Below, piece by piece: positions 7,113 to 18,265 of a stretch of DNA of 64,000 bases (within the stretch, counting starts at the first letter, position 1; each line of letters opens with the position of its first letter). The DNA lies in contig NZ_DRFV01000001.1 of assembly GCF_011050365.1 (NCBI RefSeq), positions 1-64,000 of the forward strand, read 5' to 3'. Under the pieces are notes generated by a model. The model was not told the DNA's origin, ran no database searches, and saw nothing but the letters and a program-made list of their open reading frames with translations. The stretch comes from Pseudohongiella sp. (GTDB lineage Bacteria; Pseudomonadota; Gammaproteobacteria; Pseudomonadales; Pseudohongiellaceae). The translations under genes were made by a program, and so were the position numbers.

Positions 7113-9431
7113 ATGCGTAAGCCCATGCTCCCCGTCACGTCAGTGTTTGTGTCATCCCTGCTGGTTGTCAGCGCCTGTTCCGAGACAGCGGAAACGCCGC
7201 CGGCGACAACAACTGGCGCGCTGGCCGACTATCAGTACGAAACCGATATCCGCTGGACCAGCTACGGCATCCCTCACGTCAAAGCAGAGGATTGGGGCAG
7301 CCTGGGTTACGGATTTGCCTACGCTACCGCGCGCGATGCGATCTGTACCATCGCCCGCGATGTGTTGATGGTCAATGGCGATCTGTCACTCAACTTTGGT
7401 GAGGGTGGCGGCAACATGGAAAGTGATATCTTCCATCGCGCCGTGCTCGACGAGGCCATGATCGAGTCCTTTCGCGGCGGCCAGAGCGACAAAACCGATG
7501 ACTTTTCTGCCGGCTATGTGGCCGGTTACAACCGTTATCTGTCCGATCATGGTGACGATCTGCCACCGGCCTGTGCCGGCGCCGACTGGGTGCGCAGCAT
7601 CACCGGGCTGGACGTCGACAAGCTGACCATTGGGGTTGGCATTCGTTACGGTCTGGGCCTGTTCCAGCGTGAGATGGCCAACGCGGCGCCGCCGGGCACA
7701 CCGGTGGCCAGTTTCGACACCAACTTTGACATTGAGGCTGGCATCGGCAGCAATGCGGTGGCCATGGGCCGCGCAGTGACCGAATCCGGCCGGGGCCTGT
7801 TACTGGGCAATCCTCACTATCCGTGGCAGGGTTCGTCACGCTTTCACATGATCCATACCACCATTCCCGGTGAAGTCGATGTCATGGGCGTCAGTCTGTA
7901 CACCACCAACCGTATTGCCATCGGTTTCAACCATGACGTGGCGTGGACGCATACGGTATCGACCGGCATGCGTTCCACCGTCTATGCGCTGGAGCTGGAT
8001 CCGGAGGATCCGACGCGGTACCGCTATGGCGACGCTTACCGTGACATGGAACGGGTCAGCATCGAGGTACCGGTGACCAATCAGGAGGGGGGTGTCGATA
8101 CCGTCGCGCGTGAGGTGTACATGAGTCACTACGGACCCCTGGTGGTTTCTGACCAGTTACCATGGACCGACACCACCGCGTTCGCCATTCGTGACGTCAA
8201 TCTCTACAACGACAAGTCCGCCGCCACCTATGATGCGCTGCATACTGCGCGTAATATCGATCAAGTGGAAGCCGCGCTGAGCCTGCAAGGGGTGTCATGG
8301 GTCAATACCATTGCGGCCGATAGCGACGGCACGGCATTTTACGCCGATATCAGCGTGGTGCCCAATGTCGACAGTGAGCTGTTTGAGACCTGCCGGATTG
8401 ACGCCGACAACATACCGTCGCGGATAGTATTGCTCAATGGCAGTAATCCCGGGTGTGAGTGGTACGAATCTCCTGAATCAGAGATACCTGGCGCTATGCC
8501 GGCGGACAACATGCCGCGCATTCGCCGCGATGACTATGTACACAACGCCAATGACAGTTACTGGCTGTCCACGCCGCGCGAGCCGCTGGAAGGTTATTCG
8601 CCCATTATCGGTTCCGAACGCACACAGGTCAGCCTGCGCACTCGCGCCGGGCTGAGTTTTATTGAGGAGGCGTTGGCAAGCGGCGACAAAATGGGGCCGC
8701 AGGATCTGCAGGACATGCTGTTCAGTCACCGCCACTTCGGTGCCGAACTGTTTCTCGATGATGTATTGGCACTGTGCGCGGATGTCAGCGAGCCGGTGAT
8801 GCTGGACGGAAACGCGGTAGATATCACGGCCGCATGCGGCGTGCTCGCCGGGTGGGATCGACGCAGCGATATTGATAGCCGTGGCGCCCATGTCTGGCGC
8901 GAGTTCTGGCGACAGGCCGCTGCCATTGATGATCGCTACGCGGTGCCTTTCGATGTCAATGACCCGGTCAACACGCCCAGAGATCTGGCCACTGACGTGC
9001 CTGCGGTAAGACAGGGCTTGCTGCAGGCCCTGGCATACGCACAAGCGTTTTTCCAGGATAACGGTATTGCGCTGGATGCCACCTGGGGATCACTGCAATA
9101 CGAGCCGCGTAATGACGAGCAGATTCCGATACCCGGCGGTGATGGCGGCGCCGGTATGTGGAGTGTGATCACCTCGCAGTTCAATGCCGAGGCTGGCGCC
9201 TACACGCCGATTCTGCATGGCAACAGCTACATGCAGGTCATCAGTTGGGATGAGGACGGCCGGGTGGATCCGCGCGCCATTCTCAGCTACTCGCAATCCG
9301 AGGATCCGCGCTCGCCGCATTTTGCTGATCAGACCCGGCTGTATTCACAAAGCCTGTGGCTGGACCTGCCCTTCCATGAGGAAGATATCCTGGCAGATCC
9401 GGCTCTGCAGACCCTGTCGCTGAGAGAGTAA
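7113..9431 (+). CDS. Penicillin-acylase-family lipoprotein (Ntn hydrolase)
   Basis: A 772-residue precursor. The ATG at 7113 follows GGAG at 7102-7105 and leads into a signal with lipobox LVVSACS. Penicillin acylases are made as one chain and cut into alpha and beta subunits, the new beta N-terminal serine being the nucleophile. Here the cut is predicted in GIGSNAVAMG, giving Ser213. The alpha-chain motif IRWTSYGIPHVKA and the beta-chain motif LLGNPHYPW are typical of aculeacin-A-acylase/AHL-acylase relatives. It would hydrolyse amide bonds of acylated compounds, possibly acyl-homoserine lactones, at the membrane surface. Substrate cannot be read from sequence. Confidence 0.9.
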   Translation: MRKPMLPVTSVFVSSLLVVSACSETAETPPATTTGALADYQYETDIRWTSYGIPHVKAEDWGSLGYGFAYATARDAICTIARDVLMVNGDLSLNFGEGGGNMESDIFHRAVLDEAMIESFRGGQSDKTDDFSAGYVAGYNRYLSDHGDDLPPACAGADWVRSITGLDVDKLTIGVGIRYGLGLFQREMANAAPPGTPVASFDTNFDIEAGIGSNAVAMGRAVTESGRGLLLGNPHYPWQGSSRFHMIHTTIPGEVDVMGVSLYTTNRIAIGFNHDVAWTHTVSTGMRSTVYALELDPEDPTRYRYGDAYRDMERVSIEVPVTNQEGGVDTVAREVYMSHYGPLVVSDQLPWTDTTAFAIRDVNLYNDKSAATYDALHTARNIDQVEAALSLQGVSWVNTIAADSDGTAFYADISVVPNVDSELFETCRIDADNIPSRIVLLNGSNPGCEWYESPESEIPGAMPADNMPRIRRDDYVHNANDSYWLSTPREPLEGYSPIIGSERTQVSLRTRAGLSFIEEALASGDKMGPQDLQDMLFSHRHFGAELFLDDVLALCADVSEPVMLDGNAVDITAACGVLAGWDRRSDIDSRGAHVWREFWRQAAAIDDRYAVPFDVNDPVNTPRDLATDVPAVRQGLLQALAYAQAFFQDNGIALDATWGSLQYEPRNDEQIPIPGGDGGAGMWSVITSQFNAEAGAYTPILHGNSYMQVISWDEDGRVDPRAILSYSQSEDPRSPHFADQTRLYSQSLWLDLPFHEEDILADPALQTLSLRE

Positions 9432-9460
9432 CCAGCGCGCCGTTGCTGCGTCCTGAGGCC

Positions 9461-10015
9461 TCAGGCCTCGGGTGCGCTGCAGCGCGGGTCGGCCTGCTGA
9501 ATGCCGGTGATCATCTCGCGGCTCAGCGGCAGCGGATCACAGCCATGACCGGTTTCGCAGATCATGTCCCACTGCGGCTCGGCCTTGATGTGGCAGCCAA
9601 GGCAATTGCCGCCAAAGCGGTTCACCACGTCGGTAAATCCACGCACAGCGATTTCCGAGCCTTGCGGGCTGACGTTGAGTTCAAAGAACTCCCAGTCATT
9701 GGTTGCCGGGCTGGTACCTTCGGGTTGTTTGACCATGACTTCGGTAGGCACCAGCTGCACCACCGAACCGGTCGGATAGGGTGCACCTTCAGGTGCATTG
9801 GCCGCCGCGAGAGTCGCGTCCAGATCCCCCAGCAGGTTGTCGACAAAAAAGCCGCGTACCGGGGTCATGTCGGTCAGGCAGTCAAAGGTGCTGGCCTCAA
9901 TGGCAATGGGCTGGCTCGATTGCGCCATCAGTTGATTGATACCCAGGCCGGCAGACAAAGCCACTGCTGTCAGTCCGAGAACGATTCGTGTGCGCTTGGT
10001 GAATGAACGTTTCAT
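9461..10015 (-). CDS. Exported protein with one c-type haem motif
   Basis: A 184-residue protein. The ATG at 10015 is chosen because GAGGA lies 8 bases upstream; another ATG at 10030 overlaps that ribosome site. A Sec signal (residues 5-30, ending LMAQ) is followed by a domain with one CLGCH motif, the attachment site for c-type haem, in a C-terminal cysteine-rich segment (GGNCLGCHIKAEPQWDM, then two further cysteines). It may be a periplasmic monohaem electron carrier or a haem-bearing subunit. No known cytochrome family is clear. A pair of palindromes in its upstream gap, and the MarR-type regulator upstream on the same strand, suggest repression by that regulator. Convergent with the acylase gene. 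Confidence 0.75.
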   Translation of the reverse strand: MKRSFTKRTRIVLGLTAVALSAGLGINQLMAQSSQPIAIEASTFDCLTDMTPVRGFFVDNLLGDLDATLAAANAPEGAPYPTGSVVQLVPTEVMVKQPEGTSPATNDWEFFELNVSPQGSEIAVRGFTDVVNRFGGNCLGCHIKAEPQWDMICETGHGCDPLPLSREMITGIQQADPRCSAPEA

Positions 10016-10070
10016 GCTGGTTTTCCTCATCAGAATGTCAGGTCAATAGAATTAACCGGTTATATTGCAG

Positions 10071-10100
10071 GCGATAATATCGCGCGCGATATAATATCGC
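10071..10100. promoter_or_regulatory. Two adjacent palindromes, putative MarR-type operators
   Basis: Bases 10071-10083 (GCGATAATATCGC) and 10086-10100 (GCGATATAATATCGC) are each perfect inverted repeats around a central A. Their centres are 16 bp apart. They share the half-site GCGATA and enclose a further 16-bp palindrome at 10077-10092. They lie between the MarR/OhrR-type gene and the haem-motif gene, 56 bp before the latter's start. Small dimeric winged-helix regulators bind sites of this form. Binding by the adjacent regulator is inferred. Confidence 0.6.
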
Positions 10101-10161
10101 AACGACTTGCGACCAGGCGTGGCTCCAGCGCGGTCGTCGGAGTTCGCCGGCGAGGGCGGTA

Positions 10162-10701
10162 TTACTGCAAATGCCGGATCAGAGCGTCCAGTTGCTGTTT
10201 CAGCTTGATGCCTTCTTCCAGCGGATAACCGGCACTCGCGAACATCTGCTCCGGAATGCAGGCACATTTCTGTTTCAGGCGTTTGCCCTTGCGGGTCAGG
10301 GTGATGGTGACCACGCGCTCATCGTCAGCGCTGCGTGTGCGTTCAATGATGTCCATCAGTTCCAGCCGCTTCAGCAATGGCGTCACGGTATTGGTCGCCA
10401 GTTGCGCGCGCTCGCCGATGTGCGACACCGTGCAGGGAGAGTCCTCCCACAGGATCAGCAGCACGATGTACTGGGGGTAGGTCAGGCCCAGCGGTTCAAG
10501 CAGCGGCTGATACAGTCGCGTGACCAGGCGTGAGGCGGCGTACAGCGGGAAGCACAGCTGATTGTCCAGGCGCAGGTAGCGATCCGGATCCTGATCGGGC
10601 AGACTGCCGTGTTGCGCCTCAGCGTTATAGGTGCCCGCGCGCTGCTCAGTGGCTTTGGCAGCCGGGGTTTTGGCGGTGGTTCTGGGCATGGCGGCACGCA
10701 C
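10162..10701 (-). CDS. MarR-family regulator, OhrR-like
   Basis: A 179-residue winged-helix transcription factor if the GTG at 10701 is used; the ATG at 10689 is equally possible. The region LDNQLCFPLYAASRLVTRLY followed by GLTYPQYIVLLILWE is characteristic of OhrR. There a cysteine in the NQLCF context (C50 here) is oxidised by organic hydroperoxides and releases the repressor. The wing motif RSADDERVVTITLT is also present. Two more cysteines in KCAC near the C-terminus could form the disulfide of the two-cysteine type. No ohr peroxidase gene is nearby, so its target may be the haem-motif gene downstream. An N-terminal extension of about 35 polar residues is unusual. Confidence 0.85.
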   Translation of the reverse strand: MRAAMPRTTAKTPAAKATEQRAGTYNAEAQHGSLPDQDPDRYLRLDNQLCFPLYAASRLVTRLYQPLLEPLGLTYPQYIVLLILWEDSPCTVSHIGERAQLATNTVTPLLKRLELMDIIERTRSADDERVVTITLTRKGKRLKQKCACIPEQMFASAGYPLEEGIKLKQQLDALIRHLQ

Positions 10702-10800
10702 ATCCTGTCAGGGTTTGAGCGCGGCAACTCGCAAGCGCGCCCGATTTGCTTATAATGGCCATTGTTGTCCATCGAATCAACAGTCTACTGGAGAGTATTT

Positions 10801-11337
10801 GTGTCCCCGCTTTACCGTTTGCCGCTGGTCCTCATCTGTTTACTGACGCTGGCCGCCTGCGCCAGTTCACGGGTACTGACCGAATGGCCGGATACCGTCC
10901 CCGAGCAGGATCTGTTCCTGCAGGCCTATCAACAGGATCTGGAGAACCAGGCCCGTCAGACTGACGTCGAGTACCTGACGTGGATTGTGCGCTTCTACGA
11001 AGGCTGGGAAATGATGGCCACCGGCTGGAATGACATGACGCCGGTGGTGCTCAGTGACCTGAATGCGCGACAGAGTGAGCAGGTAGCCAGCATGCGGGAC
11101 AATCTGGGTGTGCTGATCGCCGCCGAATGGGCCAAGGACAATGAGGTGCGTATCATTGACACCGCCATGCTCAGCCTGTGGGGCGGCGTCATGGTGGCGG
11201 CGCTGGAGCCGCAGGTGCGCATCGACGCCATCGAACTGATCACTGATGATGTCGAGCGGCTGCTGGCCGGGGAGCTGGCACCCGCGCGCATCAATGATGA
11301 CCGATATGCGTCGCGACTGCCCATCGACCTCGATTAA
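10801..11337 (+). CDS. Putative lipoprotein of unknown function
   Basis: A 178-residue protein. I place the start at GTG 10801 because GGAGAG sits at 10790-10795, just upstream; the ATG at 10762 lacks a ribosome site. The N-terminus (LVLICLLTLAACASS) is a lipoprotein signal with lipobox LAAC. The mature part is largely helical and acidic, with no motif I can place. It is divergent from the OhrR-like regulator. Its TAA stop shares the TTAA palindrome at 11334-11337 with the stop of the convergent NosR-like gene, a 4-bp tail-to-tail overlap. Confidence 0.75.
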   Translation: MSPLYRLPLVLICLLTLAACASSRVLTEWPDTVPEQDLFLQAYQQDLENQARQTDVEYLTWIVRFYEGWEMMATGWNDMTPVVLSDLNARQSEQVASMRDNLGVLIAAEWAKDNEVRIIDTAMLSLWGGVMVAALEPQVRIDAIELITDDVERLLAGELAPARINDDRYASRLPIDLD

Positions 11338-13346
11338 CGCCCCGGTGCCAATTCCTTGTGGCGCACAATGATCTTGGACATGTCGTGACGGCAGGAGCCG
11401 GCCTTGTTGATCAGCTTGCGCTCGCAAATGTCACAGCGTACACATTCCTTGAAATCGATACTCTCGCGGCGGATAGCGCCGGTGGGGCAGGCGTGTTCAC
11501 ACACCGTGCACACCTGGCACTGCGGCACGCGCTTGATGCGCCGCGGACTGATAAATGACACGACGCCCAGGGCTGCGCCCAGCGGGCACAGGTACCGGCA
11601 GTAAAACCGTGGCACCACCACACACGCCAGCAGAATCGCGCCCAGAATGGCGAACAATACCGCTGAACCACTGAGGAAAAACAGCGTACCGAAGGGCTCA
11701 AAATACTGGAATACCGCTACGTTGTTGGCGATCAGCGCCGCGCCAATGATAAAAGCAAGAAAGGCGTATTTGGTATAGATGCCGAGATCATGCCATTTTT
11801 GCGGCACTTTCAGTAACCAGCGTTTGGGCGTGAAACGACTGATAATATCCTGCACCGCACCAAACGGGCACAGCGATGAGCAGAACAGGCGGCCCCAGAT
11901 CAGCGTTGTCACCACCGTGAACACCACGATCATCAGCAGTGGCAGGTTGTTGAGCAGGAATCCGGGCCCCTGCACCAGCGCGCCGGTAATATGCGCCACT
12001 GACAGAAAACCAGCCTTCATGAAGCCCAGATAGACCATCACCAGTGTCAGCGCCGCCCAGCGCCAGCGAGTGCTCTTGCGGAAAAAAGCGGTCAGCACCA
12101 GCGTGAAAATCAGCAGCAGCATGGCCACTTCGCCCCAGGGCGTGACACCCCAGGGCGGATCATTAAGGAACTGGCGGATGACACTGTTCTCGGCCCGGAT
12201 AATGCGTTCAATTTCCGCCTCGCTGAGAATGGGATCGCCACTTGCCAGGCGCTGCCCCAGTCCCAGAATCTCGTACTGCAGCTCGTAAGGATCAAGGCTG
12301 CCCAGCGGCTGGTAATAAATATTGATCGGCTGCGACAGATCGTACCTGTCATCCAGAACGATGGCGCCGGCAAACTCGGCTCGACCGGCGATCAGGCCCT
12401 CATCGGCATTGCCGGCGGTGACCAGCAGATTGGCGGTCAGCCGCCGCATGGGCAGGTCGCCCTGCTGCAACTGCAAACGGTCCTGACGAAACTGCTGGTA
12501 ACCATCACCCCCCACGCTCATCAGGATCATCTGGTCGCCACCAAGCCTGGCGCTGGCGTCGCGCTCAGCGCGGGCGTAAGCAGTCCGGCCGATGAAATAC
12601 TCGCCCAGTGCCGGATGCCCCATATAGGTGAAGGTCAGGGTCAGGGTTTCGCCCGCGGGCAGGTTCATGCTGATCTGTTTGATGATGCCCTGCTCGACCA
12701 GTTCATCCCAGCCGGACTGCTGCATTTCCTGCAGAATGCGCTCCGAGCGTGCGCGCTCTAGCGCGCTGCCCGGAGTGAACCCATTGTAGGCGCCGGCGAC
12801 GCGCCGGGCGGCCTCGCGAATGCCGCGGGTAATGGCAAAACTGCTGACCGTGGCGCCGGTGATGCCGTCGATGTCACTGTTGATGCGGAAATCGTCAGCG
12901 ATGGGTTTGCCAACAAATTGTCCCTGGAACACCGGGTCGGCCAGGAAATCACCCAGTGTGCTTGAGTACGACTCGACATAATCCAGAATCTTCATGCCGG
13001 TGAGCTGGTTGTTCAGATCGACACCCACCAGCATCGGAATGGGCGCGCTGAATCCGCGTTCCTGGGGCGGCACATCCGCGGTCAGAAAGACGTAACCGAT
13101 CAGTTCCCGGCCGCCGTTGTTGGTATCGCGAAAAGCCTCATAGACCGGTGGTTCACCCTGTTTGTCGGAGAACGAATCTGCCGCCGGCATCACCTGTTGC
13201 AACCATTCCGGCTGCACATTGGTGGAAAAAGGCGTGCGCACCGGATTGCCTTCAACAGGCTGGCGTGGCGGTTGCGCCTGCACAACCGTGCAGGTCAACA
13301 TCATGGCCAGTGCCATGACAAAAGCGCTCAATCGGTTCGCAAACAT
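11334..13346 (-). CDS. NosR/NirI-like FMN and iron-sulfur membrane protein
   Basis: A 670-residue protein with the architecture of NosR/NirI. It has a signal peptide (ending VVQAQ) and a periplasmic FMN-binding domain with covalent-flavin motif TGAT at 163-166. A middle periplasmic domain follows, then a five- to six-helix membrane part with CSSLCPFG and CRYLCPLG. The C-terminal ferredoxin-type domain (CQVCTVCEHACP, CVRCDICERK) is cytoplasmic. In denitrifiers NosR feeds electrons to N2O reductase maturation. No nos, nir or nor gene is in this window. A related role in passing quinol electrons to a periplasmic acceptor is therefore as likely. The periplasmic middle part appears longer than in simple RnfG-like proteins. 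Confidence 0.85.
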   Translation of the reverse strand: MFANRLSAFVMALAMMLTCTVVQAQPPRQPVEGNPVRTPFSTNVQPEWLQQVMPAADSFSDKQGEPPVYEAFRDTNNGGRELIGYVFLTADVPPQERGFSAPIPMLVGVDLNNQLTGMKILDYVESYSSTLGDFLADPVFQGQFVGKPIADDFRINSDIDGITGATVSSFAITRGIREAARRVAGAYNGFTPGSALERARSERILQEMQQSGWDELVEQGIIKQISMNLPAGETLTLTFTYMGHPALGEYFIGRTAYARAERDASARLGGDQMILMSVGGDGYQQFRQDRLQLQQGDLPMRRLTANLLVTAGNADEGLIAGRAEFAGAIVLDDRYDLSQPINIYYQPLGSLDPYELQYEILGLGQRLASGDPILSEAEIERIIRAENSVIRQFLNDPPWGVTPWGEVAMLLLIFTLVLTAFFRKSTRWRWAALTLVMVYLGFMKAGFLSVAHITGALVQGPGFLLNNLPLLMIVVFTVVTTLIWGRLFCSSLCPFGAVQDIISRFTPKRWLLKVPQKWHDLGIYTKYAFLAFIIGAALIANNVAVFQYFEPFGTLFFLSGSAVLFAILGAILLACVVVPRFYCRYLCPLGAALGVVSFISPRRIKRVPQCQVCTVCEHACPTGAIRRESIDFKECVRCDICERKLINKAGSCRHDMSKIIVRHKELAPGR

Positions 13347-13352
13347 GTGATT

Positions 13353-13409
13353 TGTTTATCCTTTGGTCAACTTTTTATCTTTCGCTCAATTTTTTATCTT
13401 TCGCTCAAC
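13353..13409. repeat. Three 19-bp direct repeats upstream of the NosR-like gene
   Basis: Units at 13353-13371, 13372-13390 and 13391-13409 follow head to tail (core TTTTTATCTTTCGCTCAA). The last two differ only in the final base; the first matches 15 of 19. They lie immediately before the NosR-like start at 13346 and within the gap to the divergent methyltransferase-like gene. A tandem regulator-binding array is possible. Confidence 0.7.
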
Positions 13410-13576
13410 GGGCCACATACAATGACCGCGCATACTATAACCGTCGCCCTCCGTCAGGGGTAGCGGTCAGCTGCGTTGTGCGACAAAATGTCACATTGCC
13501 GGTGCCATCAAAGTCGGCGGAGCCGTCCGGCAGGACCGTCTGCGGGCCCACAATCACCAAACACTCAAGGACAGCC

Positions 13577-14038
13577 ATGAAATCGCTGGAACTTAAAATA
13601 CCGCCGCCCCTGGTGGCACTGCTGTGCATTTTGCTGATGTGGTACGTACAGGGGTTTTATCCTCTGAGCTGGCTGACATCGGTCTGGGTGCTGCCACTGG
13701 CCATTGCGCTGGCACTGGCCGGTATTGCCATTGCGACCATTGGCGCCGCTGCGTTCCGTCGCGCGCATACCACGGTCAATCCCTTACATCCCGAGCAGAC
13801 CTCGCAGCTGGTCACCGGCGGTATCTATCAATATACCCGCAACCCCATGTATCTGGGCATGGCCCTGGTGCTGCTGGCCATAGCACTCTACATGGCTGAT
13901 GTCAGTGCCTTTCTGGGCGTGGCGCTGTTTGTGCGCTTTATCGGCCGTTATCAGATCGAGCCGGAAGAAAGCATGCTACTGGAAAAATTCGGTGATGAGT
14001 TTGCGGCATATCAAGCGCATGTGCGGCGCTGGCTGTAG
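13577..14038 (+). CDS. Isoprenylcysteine carboxyl methyltransferase-family membrane protein
   Basis: A 153-residue integral membrane protein with about four helices. The signature GGIYQYTRNPMYLGMALVLL, followed by EPEESMLLEKFGDEFAAY, is the SAM-binding C-terminal core shared by the ICMT and phospholipid methyltransferase families. Bacterial members of this size are widespread; the substrate (a lipid or small thiol) is generally not known. The ATG at 13577 has AAGGA at 13567-13571; the longer open frame upstream is non-coding in character. It is divergent from the NosR-like gene and separated from it by the direct repeats. Confidence 0.85.
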   Translation: MKSLELKIPPPLVALLCILLMWYVQGFYPLSWLTSVWVLPLAIALALAGIAIATIGAAAFRRAHTTVNPLHPEQTSQLVTGGIYQYTRNPMYLGMALVLLAIALYMADVSAFLGVALFVRFIGRYQIEPEESMLLEKFGDEFAAYQAHVRRWL

Positions 14039-14159
14039 GCGCATCCGGTGGGTGCGAAGGCCGCGAAACTGACCGCCGTGCGGGCGCTTGCGAGACCCCA
14101 AGGTGCTGATATTCAAGCGTATGGTAAAAGTCTGCCACACTTTAGGCGTGCAAAAGTGA

Positions 14160-16451
<2,292 letters not shown>

Positions 16452-16490
16452 TGGCGAGTCTTTAGCAACTTGCCTGACTTATGTCAGCAA

Positions 16491-16523
16491 AAAAAACCGG
16501 AGCCATGAGCTCCGGTTTTTTTT
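16491..16523. terminator. Bidirectional intrinsic terminator after icd
   Basis: The stem CCGGAGC/GCTCCGG closes a CATGA loop, with A6 on the left and T8 on the right. It can stop transcription of icd and of the convergent gene at 16549-17262. Confidence 0.93.
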
Positions 16524-16548
16524 GCTTAACGCCGATCAGGAATCGCTG

Positions 16549-17262
16549 TTAAACGGTGCCGCCGGTTGTCTCGCCATCGGTCGAACCGTCACCGGTCGTG
16601 TCATCATCGGTAGCATCATCATCTGTGTCATCGTCAGTGTCATCACCGGTATCGTCTTCGGCTTCGTCATCGTCAACAAAGCCATCGCCGGAATCATCGC
16701 CATCGACAAACCCGTCGCCGTCGTCGTCGATATCCAAGGCATCTTCACTGACGGTCAGGCCACGGACAGTCAGCATGCCCAGCATGCCGTTGTACCAGTC
16801 AGACAGGTTCAACGGGTCGCCATCGGGCACTGTCAGCACAACGGCCATCTGGTAGACACCTTCGGGCAGGAAAGCCACGTCCACTTCCTCGATTCGGAAC
16901 AGTTTGGTAGTATCTTCGCTGGCATTCTGACTGATGGGCACCGCCTGCAGAGTGGTGTCCGGGTAGAAAATCATCAGGTAGGCATCGGCCTCGCCATTCT
17001 GGATCAATTCTGCTCCGCGCGGGAACTTGACGCCGATATCCAGCAAGTCACCCGTATAAAAAATGTGCCGGTTGGCCTGGATCAGGGCTTTGACGCCATC
17101 AGAAGCATTGCGGTGGCCCAGATTCTTGTTCTGACCCGGCGCCTGTCCTGACTTGCCCGGTGCGTTGGCAGAGTTGCCCTGCGCGAAAGCCGTCTGCATG
17201 CCGCCCACAGCCAGCGCGCACAGCACAACTGCCAAACGGGTTTTCTGAAAAAAGGTTCTCAT
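16549..17262 (-). CDS. Exported protein with aspartate-rich, calcium-binding-like tail
   Basis: A 237-residue protein with a signal peptide (residues 1-27, ending TAFAQ), a basic G/N/Q-rich spacer, a beta-rich domain of about 110 residues (HIFYTGDLLDIGVKFPRG to MLTVRGLTV), and an extremely acidic tail. The tail begins DIDDDGDGFVDGDDSGDGFV, which resembles DxDxDG calcium loops of EF-hand or thrombospondin type 3 repeats. It then becomes a low-complexity D/T/G run. I do not recognise the central domain. Location is periplasmic or extracellular; binding of calcium or other cations is inferred from the tail only. Convergent with icd across a shared terminator. Confidence 0.8.
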   Translation of the reverse strand: MRTFFQKTRLAVVLCALAVGGMQTAFAQGNSANAPGKSGQAPGQNKNLGHRNASDGVKALIQANRHIFYTGDLLDIGVKFPRGAELIQNGEADAYLMIFYPDTTLQAVPISQNASEDTTKLFRIEEVDVAFLPEGVYQMAVVLTVPDGDPLNLSDWYNGMLGMLTVRGLTVSEDALDIDDDGDGFVDGDDSGDGFVDDDEAEDDTGDDTDDDTDDDATDDDTTGDGSTDGETTGGTV

Positions 17263-17445
17263 AATGCTATTCCTCTGGATTGAAAATGAATGCCAGAGTC
17301 ACCTCAGACCTGCTTATAGGTTCCCCAGCACTAGGTTAACGGTTGATAGTCGGGTTTATTCCCATGGATTTGTCATTATTCGGTAAATGGGGTGACGCCT
17401 GTGCGCGAAGGCTCTAGAATCGAAAACGTTGCCAGAGGAAAAACT

Positions 17446-18123
17446 ATGGGCCAGATCATCCAAATGTTCAGTCATCCGGTCATTACGCTGGATGACTATC
17501 CCGACAGCGAGGCGATTGCTGACAGGTTTTATGACCAGGCCATGGCCCTGGTGCAGGAATACCCGGACGCGGGTTTGATCAGTGACGCCTGGCACAGTGG
17601 CCGTCGCGCGCAAAGCCCGGACGACATCAAGCAGCATGGCTTTACCTCGTTCTACAATGTGAACCTGGCCAAGCGTGATGATTTTGCGTTCATCAACAAA
17701 GCCGCTATGGAAGTGTTTGATCAGTACCTGCGAGTGGTTGGCAAAACCGGTCTCGGCATGCGGCTGGACAGTGCCTGGTCATCGGTCTACGGTCGGGGCC
17801 ACTATGTGCCACAGCATACCCATCCCATGTCCCACCTGAGCATGGTCTACTACGCGGCCGCCACCGAAGGTACCGGTCAACTGGTGTTTGAGAACCCGGC
17901 CCGTGCCCACTTTCAGCACTTTTACCCGCCGGAAATAAGCTGGATGCCGTACCGCTATTCCGTGCAACCCAAAAAAGGTCTGTTTGTGGTTTTCCCCAGT
18001 TACCTGGTGCACAACACCGAACCGCATGACAGTGATGATCTCAGGGTGATTTATTCCGCCAATGTGCAGCTTCAGTTCAATAAGCTCACGGATGACGACA
18101 AGGCGCGGTTGGGACAGCCCTGA
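17446..18123 (+). CDS. Putative 2OG-Fe(II) oxygenase
   Basis: A 225-residue cytoplasmic protein of the putative 2OG-Fe(II) oxygenase type. Conserved pieces include SSVYGRGHYVPQHTHPMSH (metal-binding histidines) and, 70 residues later, FPSYLVHNTEPHDSDDLRVI with the distal histidine and the arginine that would hold 2-oxoglutarate. The fold is a double-stranded beta-helix. Substrate is unknown; relatives hydroxylate small molecules or protein residues. The ATG at 17446 follows AGAGGA at 17434-17439. Its last codons and stop lie within the first unit of a 19-21-bp tandem repeat. The next two genes on the strand encode a TPP enzyme and an ATP-grasp ligase, possibly one pathway. Confidence 0.85.
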   Translation: MGQIIQMFSHPVITLDDYPDSEAIADRFYDQAMALVQEYPDAGLISDAWHSGRRAQSPDDIKQHGFTSFYNVNLAKRDDFAFINKAAMEVFDQYLRVVGKTGLGMRLDSAWSSVYGRGHYVPQHTHPMSHLSMVYYAAATEGTGQLVFENPARAHFQHFYPPEISWMPYRYSVQPKKGLFVVFPSYLVHNTEPHDSDDLRVIYSANVQLQFNKLTDDDKARLGQP

Positions 18124-18230
18124 GCGTGGGTGAGACAGCCCTGAGCGCGACCGAACAGCCCTGAGCGAACGAAACAGCCCTGAGCGAACGAAACAGCCCT
18201 GCGCGAACGAAACAGCCCTGAGCGTGGTTT
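18114..18230 (+). repeat. Tandem repeat, six units of 19-21 bp
   Basis: Units start at 18114, 18135, 18155, 18174, 18193 and 18212 and all begin ACAGCCCTG. Units 3 and 4 are identical (ACAGCCCTGAGCGAACGAA), unit 5 differs by one base. Unit 1 contains the stop codon of the 2OG oxygenase gene. The array fills most of the gap to the TPP-enzyme gene. It is contiguous, without spacers, so it is a minisatellite, not a CRISPR. Confidence 0.92.
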
Positions 18231-18265
18231 AAAAGCCCATCAAACAAGCGAGGCAACGTAATCCA

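Noticed and set aside
11334-13346. Denitrification (nos) locus
   Set aside because: Only a NosR-like gene is present; none of the other nos genes is in the window.
18114-18230. CRISPR-like array
   Set aside because: Units are contiguous with no spacers, and no cas genes are nearby.
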